Source: Nitrososphaera sp. (GTDB lineage Archaea > Thermoproteota > Nitrososphaeria > Nitrososphaerales > Nitrososphaeraceae). Taken from it: 11,581 bases of DNA. Shown in pieces: positions 1 to 6,769 of this stretch (within the stretch, counting starts at the first letter, position 1; each line of letters starts with the position of its first letter). The DNA is taken from contig JAKEIF010000019.1 of assembly GCA_022545875.1 (NCBI GenBank), positions 1 through 11,581 of the forward strand. Direction: 5' to 3'. Position numbers and translations under genes: made by a program. Below the pieces are notes generated by a model. That model was not told the origin of the DNA, did no database searches, and was given only the letters and a program-made list of their open reading frames with translations.

Positions 1-675
1 AAACCCCGGCATTTTTCTATTGTTGTCAGCGAAATGAGTGTGCTGTAGGAACTTTTTGCAGGAAAATATCGCACCTTCAAATGAATCCTCCTCTATGTTC
101 ATGTGAAATGTGTCAAGCAGAATCCCAAGGTTATCTAGCTGTTTCACAATCTCAAGTGCATCCGTTGCGGTAACACAGTATGGCGTGCTGTACCGGTTCA
201 GTGGTTCCAATACAAGCCTCACCCCATTATTCGCTGCGTCATTACAGAGCGCAGCTAATATCGGTAACACCTTCGTTATGATCTTGCTTTTTTCTGCATT
301 GGCAACAGCCCCATGAGTCTTGTCAAAGCCTTCAATTTCATCAGCAAATAGGCAGATATTCATCTCATTACCACCAAGCTGGCTGCACATTCTAACACAG
401 TCCTTTACATATTTCTGAGATGCTTCCACTAGGACCTCATCAGAACTCAAGAGTTTCCGCTTCCAGCCATGTCTGCTTACTCTGCCCCACATTCCCGTTA
501 TACCACATACTGAAAGCCTGGTCGTGCTCAGGACATCCTTTAGTAGCTTCAAGTCTACCTCTTCCGGCTCGCCGTACATTTCTACTGCGTCGAATCCCTG
601 GCTTGCAAGCCTTGCGATGCTTACCTCGACCGGCTCTATTTGCCTAAATGATGAAAGAGTGATTGAATATTTCAT
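1..675 (-). CDS. Sugar phosphate isomerase/epimerase, TIM barrel (partial, 3' end off the window)
   Basis: This is the first 225 residues of a xylose-isomerase-like TIM-barrel protein (AP endonuclease family 2 fold), close to the D-tagatose 3-epimerase / hydroxypyruvate isomerase type. Visible motifs are EPLNRY near residue 157 (metal-binding Glu), LDTFHMNIEE at 187-196 (metal Asp and His) and HTHFADNNR at 212-220 (metal His). These are the usual ligands for a divalent metal that drives ketose epimerisation or aldose-ketose isomerisation. The last metal Glu, expected about 30 residues later, lies beyond the left edge. The ATG start overlaps the stop of the upstream phosphatase-like gene as ATGA, so the two are probably translationally coupled and cotranscribed. 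It is clearly different in sequence from the other isomerase in this operon. The substrate cannot be read from the sequence. I am confident of the family, not of the reaction. Confidence 0.88.
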   Translation of the reverse strand, partial: MKYSITLSSFRQIEPVEVSIARLASQGFDAVEMYGEPEEVDLKLLKDVLSTTRLSVCGITGMWGRVSRHGWKRKLLSSDEVLVEASQKYVKDCVRMCSQLGGNEMNICLFADEIEGFDKTHGAVANAEKSKIITKVLPILAALCNDAANNGVRLVLEPLNRYSTPYCVTATDALEIVKQLDNLGILLDTFHMNIEEDSFEGAIFSCKKFLQHTHFADNNRKMPGF

Positions 676-1985
676 TGTCGCGCTATACACTTTACGATAT
701 CTGTGCATTTTGCGACGCCGGATTTTGCGATCTCATGCTTGATGCTTGAGCAATAAAAGGCAAGGCCCTCACCTGTCTCCAGATTAGCCGGCCTTCCATG
801 CGACCCTTTTACCAAACTTGGATCAAGCGGTATCGACTTTGTCTTTGGGTCAAAAAAAAGCTCGACCGGATCATACCCTGGCTTTCTGTGTATGTCCACC
901 CTGCGGGCAAAACTTGGAGCCTTAGTCTCATCATGCCACCAATAATAGCTGAACCACTTGTCGCGCTGTGAAATAGCCACAAGCTCTCCGCTTCGCTCGT
1001 GGTCTATTTTCAAGAGTTTCTTACCCTCGCCATCAAGTATCCTCTCAACTCCGCTGGTCGATTCAAGTGCCTTCCTTGTTTCATCCTCAAAACCATCATG
1101 TACAAAGATATGCGCCACTTGGTGATCCACCATCGCAAATGCCTTGCTGAACTCAAAATCAAGATATTCTTTACCTTGTATTTCCCGTACTGCAAGCAGG
1201 CCGGCATCTCGCAGTACTAGGTTCAAGGGAACGGAACCGTTTACGTCATTAAATGAGTATTCCGAGAGAACAATGAATTGTGTTTTATCGCTTATCCCAA
1301 GCTCGGTTGTTTTTTGTACCAGTCGTCCAACTATGTCATCTGCTTTTCGCAAGTCCTCTTTGACCCGAGCATCCGACTTGCCGAATCGCTGCGCTGAATA
1401 GTCTACATGTGGTAGATATGCGAAAAGCTGGTTAGGCCGTTTTTTCTCCAGGGTGTATTCCGCAGCCTTGGCTATCCATTCACTCGATTTGGATGACGCA
1501 AGCGGTCCCCAGTAGCCTGCCAGATCAAACTCGCCAAAGTTTTCTTTCAGTTCTTCATAATATCCCACCGGTTTTGAGTAACACCACATGACTAATCCCT
1601 CATCAAGATGTATGGGCCGCGGAGTAACTACAACATCAGAACGAGCATACATGGTGTTTTGCCAAAATAGCGCAGCGGAAGTGCCCGCATTTTGCTTGTC
1701 CCAGATCCTATCTGCCTTGACAAGCGAGCTTGGCTGTTCCCAAAAGGATGCAGTATAGGTCTTTCTATCATAAAGCCCATTTCCAATTATGCCATGCTCC
1801 TGCGGATACTTGCCAGACAAGATGCTGGCTTGGACGGTACATGTCACAGCTGGAAAGACGGGCTCTAGCTTTGCATACTCGCCGGCTTCGGCTATCTTTG
1901 CAATGTTTGGAATAAGGCCGGACTCTAGATGCTCAACTTCTAGTCCAACAATGCTCAGCACAATGGAATGTTTCGGTGCAACCAT
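672..1985 (-). CDS. Alkaline phosphatase-superfamily protein, EboF-like (nucleotide pyrophosphatase/phosphodiesterase family)
   Basis: A 437-residue protein with the type I phosphodiesterase/nucleotide pyrophosphatase layout. It has an N-terminal strand (about residues 7-15), the nucleophile segment FPAVTCT at 44-50, a central LPHVDY at 191-196, LSEY at 240-243 and DHQVAH at 287-292. Thr48 sits where the catalytic Thr of this family lies. Several usual metal ligands look replaced: no Asp in the first strand (SIVGLE), Gln instead of His four residues after Asp195, and Glu-Tyr instead of the usual Asp-His. From memory the same pattern recurs in phosphatase-like proteins of ebo-type clusters, so it is probably a family trait and not decay. 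The frame is open much further upstream (to 2264), but that part lies inside the prenyltransferase gene. The ATG at 1985, 44 bases after the upstream stop, starts right at the conserved fold. It overlaps the next gene as ATGA. Confidence 0.85.
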   Translation of the reverse strand: MVAPKHSIVLSIVGLEVEHLESGLIPNIAKIAEAGEYAKLEPVFPAVTCTVQASILSGKYPQEHGIIGNGLYDRKTYTASFWEQPSSLVKADRIWDKQNAGTSAALFWQNTMYARSDVVVTPRPIHLDEGLVMWCYSKPVGYYEELKENFGEFDLAGYWGPLASSKSSEWIAKAAEYTLEKKRPNQLFAYLPHVDYSAQRFGKSDARVKEDLRKADDIVGRLVQKTTELGISDKTQFIVLSEYSFNDVNGSVPLNLVLRDAGLLAVREIQGKEYLDFEFSKAFAMVDHQVAHIFVHDGFEDETRKALESTSGVERILDGEGKKLLKIDHERSGELVAISQRDKWFSYYWWHDETKAPSFARRVDIHRKPGYDPVELFFDPKTKSIPLDPSLVKGSHGRPANLETGEGLAFYCSSIKHEIAKSGVAKCTDIVKCIARQ

Positions 1986-2029
1986 GGTGTCTGCCAGCCT
2001 TATCTGTACATCGCTTAAATAACTTAACG

Positions 2030-2920
2030 TCAGGTTACGTATAGCTTTTTTGCCAGCAGCAAGGCTGGCACAATAAAGAGCATGGTTGCAAGACCATAAA
2101 CCAAGCCTGCCGTACCGGCCACAAACGCGGAATCGAGAATTATTATCGAGAGAACCATGTTTTTGACAGCTTTCTGAACAGACTGCGAGGATGATCGTTC
2201 TAACCGGCCAAAAGTAATTGCCATGACTGCAGAAAATATGGCCAAGTTTATCAAGAACGCCCACTGAAATTGCAGCAAAAAGCCTGCCATGGCTAGTGAC
2301 ACGGCGACGGCAGAGACTATTGCAATTGCCCCCGCCGCATTCGGCTTTTCATCGCCGACTTCTCTCTTGCTGAGCATCATGATAGCGACGACGTAGACAA
2401 AGAGCAGCACAGCGGCAACAAAGGCAACTGGGACTCCAGACGAAGCAAACAGCATGGGACTCGCTCCCAGAATCACGTTAAGAAATCTTGTGCTGCCCAT
2501 TGAAAACGGAGCCATGAGGCCGCGTTTTAGGCGAAAATCGTATGCGATTAGTGCCACTGACAGTGCGGCAGATATTGCAAGACTCGTAAGACTGACTGTC
2601 AGGGCAATGGCATTGGCGGCCATGAGTGCGGCTGTAGCGATGACTATGGCACGCTCCTTTGGGACGAGGCCAGATGCAAGCGGACGAGACGGGCGCTCCC
2701 GCTTGTCCGCTTCGATGTCAAAGTAGTCGTTTAGCACTACTCCAGCGATGTACAGCAGGATAGAAGAGACCATAAGCGAAGCGAGATGCAGGCCATTTGC
2801 TTCCGCTGCTGGAACTGTTGCAAAGTAGCCTACCAGTATGTTAGATGGGGCAGTAAATAGATTAGGAACCCTGAGAAGAAGCAGGTACTGCCTTAACGCA
2901 TTGATTCTATGATCTTGCAA
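2030..2920 (-). CDS. UbiA-family prenyltransferase (EboC-like)
   Basis: A 296-residue integral membrane protein with about eight or nine hydrophobic segments, the usual size for UbiA enzymes. These transfer an isoprenoid chain from a polyprenyl diphosphate to an acceptor within the membrane. The first Asp-rich motif is NDYFDIEAD at 64-72, followed by KRERPSRPLASG, typical of the superfamily. The second motif region is YDFRLKRG at 127-134. The start is a TTG at 2920, the most upstream possible because an in-frame TAG lies three codons before it. It overlaps the upstream isomerase gene by 28 bases. A GGGAGG about 13 bases before the TTG may be the ribosome-binding site. Neighbours point to the EboC branch and not to menaquinone or archaeal lipid synthesis, though a digeranylgeranylglyceryl phosphate synthase-like role cannot be excluded by eye. 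Confidence 0.87.
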   Translation of the reverse strand: MQDHRINALRQYLLLLRVPNLFTAPSNILVGYFATVPAAEANGLHLASLMVSSILLYIAGVVLNDYFDIEADKRERPSRPLASGLVPKERAIVIATAALMAANAIALTVSLTSLAISAALSVALIAYDFRLKRGLMAPFSMGSTRFLNVILGASPMLFASSGVPVAFVAAVLLFVYVVAIMMLSKREVGDEKPNAAGAIAIVSAVAVSLAMAGFLLQFQWAFLINLAIFSAVMAITFGRLERSSSQSVQKAVKNMVLSIIILDSAFVAGTAGLVYGLATMLFIVPALLLAKKLYVT

Positions 2921-3723
2921 AGGTGGCTATACGCCTCCCGCGCTACTTGTACGGGGTTGTCCTGATAAGGATAGAGCTCAACTGTGACAAATCCGCTGTA
3001 ACCGACATCATTCATCGCGCTAAAAACTGCCTTAAAATCGATCTCACCCCTGCCAGGCACGAGATGGTTGTGCACCCTGTTCGAAATGTCAGCAAGATGA
3101 AAATGTACTATATAGTCCGACAATTCATAGACTAACTTTGCCGGATCTTCATTTACACAGTAAAAGTGACTGATGTCAAAGTTTAGCTTGACCCAATCAG
3201 AGGAAACTTCATCGATGATCTCTTTGAATTGACCTGAATTTTCAATAAGCAGGCCGGGCTCCGGTTCCACAAGCAAGACGATGCCCTCTTTTTCAGCCAC
3301 CTTTGCCGCAGCCTTTAGGCCCTCGACAAAGATCCTTTGAAGTAAGCGGCGATCAGAGCTAGCTGGCAACGGGCCCCCGGGTTCCGTTGACAGATTCTTG
3401 GCTCCTACTTTACCTGCAAGCCTTATGCAGTTGATGGTGTGCTGTATGCGCGCCTGTCTCGAGTACTCGTCATCTATCCATGACGGATGATAAACGTCGC
3501 CCATGGCATAGAACGTAAATGCGTTAAGATTTGAGATTTGTAGCCCACAGGATGCGACCGTCTCTTTGAGAAGGTTCACTTTGCCGTCTTCAAAATCAGG
3601 CGGATAAGCATGGGGCGTGTCGCAGAGTATTTCAACTCCGCTGTAACCTATTTTTGCAATCTCCTTGATTGAATCATAAAGAGAGTATCGCTTGAAAGCA
3701 TTGGTGCTAAATGCCAGCTTCAT
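2893..3723 (-). CDS. Sugar phosphate isomerase/epimerase, TIM barrel (complete)
   Basis: A 276-residue xylose-isomerase-like TIM-barrel protein, full length for the family. Likely metal ligands are Glu153 (LLVEPEPGLL), Asp183 with His186 (NFDISHFY), His208 (HFHLADI) and Glu249 (FVTVELYPY). The GRGEIDF motif at 224-230 is typical of the sugar isomerase/epimerase group. The chosen ATG overlaps the stop of the TatD-like gene as ATGA. A GTG nine bases upstream (3732) is possible but adds only three residues and doubles as a GTGGA ribosome-binding-like sequence. It is the second gene of the operon. It is shorter than canonical EboE of bacterial ebo clusters, as I recall that family, so it may be a functional substitute and not an orthologue. 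Substrate unknown. Confidence 0.88.
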   Translation of the reverse strand: MKLAFSTNAFKRYSLYDSIKEIAKIGYSGVEILCDTPHAYPPDFEDGKVNLLKETVASCGLQISNLNAFTFYAMGDVYHPSWIDDEYSRQARIQHTINCIRLAGKVGAKNLSTEPGGPLPASSDRRLLQRIFVEGLKAAAKVAEKEGIVLLVEPEPGLLIENSGQFKEIIDEVSSDWVKLNFDISHFYCVNEDPAKLVYELSDYIVHFHLADISNRVHNHLVPGRGEIDFKAVFSAMNDVGYSGFVTVELYPYQDNPVQVAREAYSHLCKIIESMR

Positions 3724-4532
3724 GGCTTCCACGTGAATTTTGGAGACTGCTTAAAGAAGTCGTAGGCGTTGTAAAAAGTCACGCGCTCTATTTCATTGGT
3801 GCTAAATCCGGCCTTCCTCATTTCCCTCGCCACCAAAGGAACGCTTAGTGGATCCGACACTCCCCAGTCAGCCGCGCTGTGTATCATTATTCTCTCGGTG
3901 CCGTATTTTCTGATTATGCTAATCGCGCGCTCCGGTGACAGCTTGCTAACAGGATACACCGAGAGACCTGCCCACATTCCAAGCTCTAAGGTTTTTTCTA
4001 TTGTTTCTTCGACGTTATGGTCGACTAGTATTTTGGCCCGCTCATAACGCTGGCCGCCTTCGCTGTTCACAATACGCTCAATTCTCTGCATGCCCTCGGG
4101 CTTGTTGTTGTGCGGCAGATGTACCGTCATTAGCATATCCTTGTCTGCAGCGATATCCATCTGTTTTACAAAGACCTCCTCTTCTAGATGGTTTATCAGA
4201 TTGTAGCCAAGCTCGCCTACTGCAATAACTCGTTCCCGATCCAGATACTTCATCATGGCTTTTAGTGCGTCTAATGCAAGCGGTCTTTCCATCGCTTCCT
4301 TTGGGTTAACAGAGATGCAGACAAAGTGCTCGATTCCAAAGTCTTTTGCTCTCTTTGTCTCAAAAGTTATCATATGCTCCCAGTAATCTTCAAACGTGCT
4401 AACGCCTGTGCGCGGGGTGCCAAGCCAGAAGGAAGGCTGGACAATCACTTCAATTCCTGCCTTAGACATCGCATCGTAGTCATCGGTGGTGCGGGAGTAC
4501 ATGTGGATATGGGGCTCAAACAACCTTGTCAT
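3720..4532 (-). CDS. TatD-like metal-dependent hydrolase (EboB-like)
   Basis: A 270-residue amidohydrolase-superfamily protein of the TatD type, first gene of the minus-strand operon. Metal and catalytic positions are in order: HxH at 8-10 (EPHIHM), Glu107 (VIAVGELGYN), His138 (MTVHLPHNN), His172 (LVDHNVEET) and Asp222 (HSAADWGVSD). This is the full ligand set of a two-metal TatD hydrolase, so it is probably active on a phosphodiester or similar ester bond. TatD proteins are often DNases. In ebo-type clusters the homologue (EboB) is thought to act on the cluster's metabolite, and the context here favours that. The ATG follows a TATA-like box by about 26 bases, giving a leaderless transcript. 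The 3' end overlaps the next gene by four bases. Confidence 0.88.
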   Translation of the reverse strand: MTRLFEPHIHMYSRTTDDYDAMSKAGIEVIVQPSFWLGTPRTGVSTFEDYWEHMITFETKRAKDFGIEHFVCISVNPKEAMERPLALDALKAMMKYLDRERVIAVGELGYNLINHLEEEVFVKQMDIAADKDMLMTVHLPHNNKPEGMQRIERIVNSEGGQRYERAKILVDHNVEETIEKTLELGMWAGLSVYPVSKLSPERAISIIRKYGTERIMIHSAADWGVSDPLSVPLVAREMRKAGFSTNEIERVTFYNAYDFFKQSPKFTWKP

Positions 4533-4555
4533 TGTGATGTAATTACGGTAAACCC

Positions 4556-4563
4556 TTTTTATG
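4556..4563. promoter_or_regulatory. Divergent promoter: shared TATA-like box between TatD-like and dehydrogenase genes
   Basis: The intergenic space of about 100 bases holds one A/T block, TTTTTATG on the plus strand and CATAAAAA on the minus strand. On the minus strand its centre is about 27 bases before the TatD-like ATG, the spacing of a leaderless archaeal gene. On the plus strand transcription would begin near 4585-4590, before the dehydrogenase start. One box may thus serve both directions, or two overlapping promoters compete. Confidence 0.55.
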
Positions 4564-4630
4564 TTTGTAGAACAAACCTACTGTCGTCTATCATTTGGAA
4601 GCGGATCACAGCAGTAGCGCGACGGAAGGC

Positions 4631-5662
4631 ATGCAGGCCGCAGTATTTCACGGGCCAGATAACATCTTGGTGCAAAGGACCCAGTATTTCCAGGACCGGC
4701 CGGCGCTCAAAGTGAATTCCTGTGCCGTTTGCAGCTACGACGTACGGGTCTTCAGGAATGGCCATCGCAAGGTCAGCCCTCCAATAATACTGGGGCACGA
4801 GGTTTGCGGACAAGTGACCAAAAGTGTCCAAATGACAAATGGCACAATAAGCGAGGGCACAAGAGTAGCACTGTGCCCAATTATTCCATGCCTTGATTGC
4901 GTATATTGCCGTACCGGCCAGTACAATATGTGCTTAAACTTGAAAGAGATAGGGTCGACCCACAACGGCGGCTTTGCGGAATACGTCAGTATCCCGAAAC
5001 AGACTGTGAAGATGGGAGGGCTTGTGGAGGTTCCTGATAGCCTAAGTGATGAAGAGGCGTCGCTTCTTGAGCCGCTTGCCTGCTGCCTTCATGGTCTGCA
5101 GCAGCTTGGCCCCATTCACGATGCAAGACCTGTTGTCATAATTGGCGACGGACCAGTGGGACTGCTACATCTGCAGCTGTTCAAGAACTTTGTGGGTACA
5201 AGAACAGTGGTCGTAGGTAAGGTTCATTCAAGGATGCAAAAGGCGCGGTCTATGGGCGCAGAAGCTGTACTCGAATACAATGAGGACATTGCAACTAGAG
5301 TATTGGATTTCACAGGCAAGGCTGGCGCCAGCGTAGTTGTAATAGCAACGAGCAACCCTTCTGCGTTTGATCTCGTAGAAAAAGTTGCTGGAAAAAGTTC
5401 CAAGATAAGTCTGTTTGCCGGAATGCCTAGTGGGCAAAAGTTTTCTTTTGATGCCAACTGGTTACACTATAATCAGGTGTCCATCGTTGGGACCTTCAGC
5501 TCCCTTCCTCCTGTATTGGAAGAGGCTGCCCGGGTTGCAGCAGAAAGAATAGTTGACCTGTCAGAGGTAGTGACTCACAGATATTCGCTAGCTGAAGTCG
5601 AAAAAGCATTTCACACGACCGAGACATTCGGTGGACTCAGAGCGGTCATTAACAAATTCTGA
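4631..5662 (+). CDS. Zinc-dependent medium-chain alcohol/polyol dehydrogenase
   Basis: A 343-residue MDR-family dehydrogenase that oxidises an alcohol or polyol, or reduces the matching carbonyl, with NAD(P). Catalytic zinc ligands are Cys34 (CAVCSYD), His56-Glu57 (LGHEVCG) and Glu147 (EPLACC), the pattern of sorbitol/threonine dehydrogenases. The structural zinc lobe is Cys87, Cys90, Cys93 and Cys101 (PCLDCVYC to NMC). The Rossmann motif GDGPVG is at 172-177. The ATG at 4631 begins directly at the conserved first strand (MQAAVFHG). The frame is open to a TTG at 4595, which would add 12 unconserved-looking residues. It is divergent from the ebo-like operon with a shared promoter region, so it may act on the same sugar-derived metabolite as the two isomerases. 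That link is inference. Confidence 0.9.
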   Translation: MQAAVFHGPDNILVQRTQYFQDRPALKVNSCAVCSYDVRVFRNGHRKVSPPIILGHEVCGQVTKSVQMTNGTISEGTRVALCPIIPCLDCVYCRTGQYNMCLNLKEIGSTHNGGFAEYVSIPKQTVKMGGLVEVPDSLSDEEASLLEPLACCLHGLQQLGPIHDARPVVIIGDGPVGLLHLQLFKNFVGTRTVVVGKVHSRMQKARSMGAEAVLEYNEDIATRVLDFTGKAGASVVVIATSNPSAFDLVEKVAGKSSKISLFAGMPSGQKFSFDANWLHYNQVSIVGTFSSLPPVLEEAARVAAERIVDLSEVVTHRYSLAEVEKAFHTTETFGGLRAVINKF

Positions 5663-5710
5663 GTCCTGCTCGGAAACGGGGTTTTCATTAGCCCGGAATA
5701 AGCAAGTCGC

Positions 5711-5739
5711 TTTATGTTTTTTCAATTTTCACCGTTTTT
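5711..5739 (+). terminator. T-rich tract, probable archaeal terminator of the dehydrogenase gene
   Basis: About 50 bases after the dehydrogenase stop the plus strand has three closely spaced runs of T (TTTTTT, TTTT, TTTTT) with no stable hairpin before them. Archaeal RNA polymerase stops at such oligo-T tracts. Confidence 0.45.
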
Positions 5740-5775
5740 CGGCAGTGCAGAGCTCAGTCCGCGAAGATTGAATTG

Positions 5776-5865
5776 ATGACAACTAGGATTCTTCTATTGG
5801 AGTTATGCTCAGGAGCAAGAGGGAATCAGATCAAAAGTCTTGTCAACAACTTCATGTCTGAATAA
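5776..5865 (+). other. Short ORF of 29 residues, helix-turn-helix-like; uncertain
   Basis: An ATG-started frame reads TTRILLLELCSGARG, then NQIKSLVNNF, then stops. The pattern of a hydrophobic helix, a short turn and a second helix resembles the first part of a winged-helix regulator domain, but the frame ends after 29 residues. The frame is open upstream without a start back to about 5690. A GCTTTATG box at 5709 could be a promoter. It could be a small gene, a remnant of a regulator, or chance. The rest of the gap 5663-5880 shows no gene. Confidence 0.2.
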
Positions 5866-5880
5866 ATATAAGGTCAGGTA

Positions 5881-6264
5881 CTAGCCGACGATACTTGTTC
5901 CCCATGGATTATCGACTGCGATAAGCCACCGACCATCGGCTTGGCAGCGCAATACGTCCGAAGAGATCCCGCTCATTTCTACGCGGTTGCCTTCAGGCGA
6001 TGTCCCTACCAAATTCCACTTGGAACAAAAAAGCGCGATGTCTTTTGCCTCTATCACATTATGCGCCTGCCCCTGTAGTGATGGCTTTAACGAAATAAAT
6101 CCTTCAAGCGCTTTGCGAACTGCATCTGTCCCCTGAGCTAATTGGCCGGGTTGTGCAACTATAACGGCATCTGGTTCGTAGTAACTCAATGCTCTATCGA
6201 GATCTCCCTTATTAATTGCGTCCATTAGATTTCTTACAACATTTACTGGCGCTAATTCTGTCAT
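5881..6264 (-). CDS. NTF2-fold SnoaL/DUF4440-like protein
   Basis: A 127-residue protein with the SnoaL/ketosteroid-isomerase-like cone fold. It has an N-terminal helix (VVRNLMDAINKGDLDRALSYY), then the conserved PDAVIVAQPGQLAQG segment, a helix (DAVRKALEGF), and C-terminal sheet strands ending with RWLIAVDNPWG, typical of the SgcJ/YybH-type DUF4440 group. Members bind small hydrophobic molecules or catalyse simple isomerisation or hydrolysis, and many have no known substrate. The ATG is preceded by a TATA-like box 26 bases upstream (6287-6294), so it can be made from its own leaderless transcript. The ATG also overlaps the stop of the upstream 56-residue ORF as ATGA, which would allow coupling. 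I am sure of the fold, not of the function. Confidence 0.85.
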   Translation of the reverse strand: MTELAPVNVVRNLMDAINKGDLDRALSYYEPDAVIVAQPGQLAQGTDAVRKALEGFISLKPSLQGQAHNVIEAKDIALFCSKWNLVGTSPEGNRVEMSGISSDVLRCQADGRWLIAVDNPWGTSIVG

Positions 6265-6431
6265 GTCTGAGCATAATCATCTGGTACTAATAAATCCGTC
6301 AAACTCAATCGATTTGGCATGTCGATACAGTTTTGAGTGCCTCGAATAAAGGGTTGGATCAGGTCCCCAGCCGTTATCAGCGGCGTGGTTCTGTCGACAT
6401 CAGCCTTTCTAAGAAGAAATCTCGATCTCAT
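6261..6431 (-). CDS. Small ORF, 56 residues, coupled to the SnoaL-like gene; faint HemB N-terminal resemblance
   Basis: An ATG-started frame directly after an in-frame TGA encodes 56 residues and ends in TGA overlapping the SnoaL-like ATG (ATGA). A TATA-like GATTTAAG lies about 31 bases before the ATG, fitting a near-leaderless transcript. By eye, RSRFLLRK, then AGDLIQPFI and later MPNRLSLTDLL recall the N-terminal arm of porphobilinogen synthase (HemB: R-RLRR, DLI-P-FV, MPG-x-RLSLDDL). The spacing between the last two blocks is about six residues shorter, and the catalytic barrel is absent. It could be a truncated hemB remnant, a genuine small protein, or coincidence. It is too short to be enzymatic. 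Confidence 0.4.
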   Translation of the reverse strand: MRSRFLLRKADVDRTTPLITAGDLIQPFIRGTQNCIDMPNRLSLTDLLVPDDYAQT

Positions 6432-6457
6432 ATTTCAGAAGGAGCGTTGCTGATAAA

Positions 6458-6467
6458 CGCTTAAATC
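6458..6467. promoter_or_regulatory. Divergent TATA-like box between the 56-residue ORF and the 80-residue membrane protein
   Basis: The sequence CGCTTAAATC contains CTTAAAT on the plus strand, 28 bases before the GTG at 6491. Read on the minus strand it is GATTTAAG, about 31 bases before the ATG at 6431. Both spacings fit archaeal TATA-to-start distances for leaderless genes, so this box could direct both. Confidence 0.5.
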
Positions 6468-6490
6468 AGTTCTAGTCCTGTGAAAATTTA

Positions 6491-6733
6491 GTGTCTGCCC
6501 CAAAGGAAGGCAAGCCCAAGGTCACTGTAGGCAGGGTATATGCGATAAGCACACTTCTCGCAGTCATAATCGCGATTCCTGCAGTCAGTGTGACTCTGAT
6601 AATGCATTACCTAGTAAAGGCAGAAATTTTCATGACCCTTACTGCTGGTCTGATAACGCTTTTTGTCGCAATGGGATTTGGCTATAAATTGGCCAAAAAG
6701 TTCGCCAAAGTGCCAACCGCTGAAGGAGCATAG
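6491..6733 (+). CDS. Small two-span membrane protein, unknown function
   Basis: An 80-residue protein starting with GTG. It has a basic N-terminus (KEGKPKVTVGR), a first hydrophobic span at about 19-41, a short charged link (VKAE), a second span at about 46-66, and a basic tail (KLAKKFAKV). By the positive-inside rule both ends probably face the cytoplasm. There are no catalytic residues or known motifs. The GTG is supported by a TATA-like CTTAAAT 28 bases upstream and no Shine-Dalgarno, so the transcript is probably leaderless. I do not recognise the family. It may be one of the many short conserved membrane proteins of ammonia-oxidising archaea. Confidence 0.7.
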   Translation: MSAPKEGKPKVTVGRVYAISTLLAVIIAIPAVSVTLIMHYLVKAEIFMTLTAGLITLFVAMGFGYKLAKKFAKVPTAEGA

Positions 6734-6769
6734 TCAACGCTAGATACTTGAATAGGTTCAACTCATTTC

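Noticed and set aside
1986..2264. Extended N-terminus of the phosphatase-like protein upstream to 2264
   Set aside because: The extra frame lies inside the prenyltransferase gene and its residues do not look like the family. The ATG at 1985 matches the start of the conserved fold.
4326..4715. Plus-strand frame of about 129 residues opposite the TatD-like gene
   Set aside because: It is antisense to a hydrolase with all metal ligands in place and crosses the divergent promoter; no recognisable motif.
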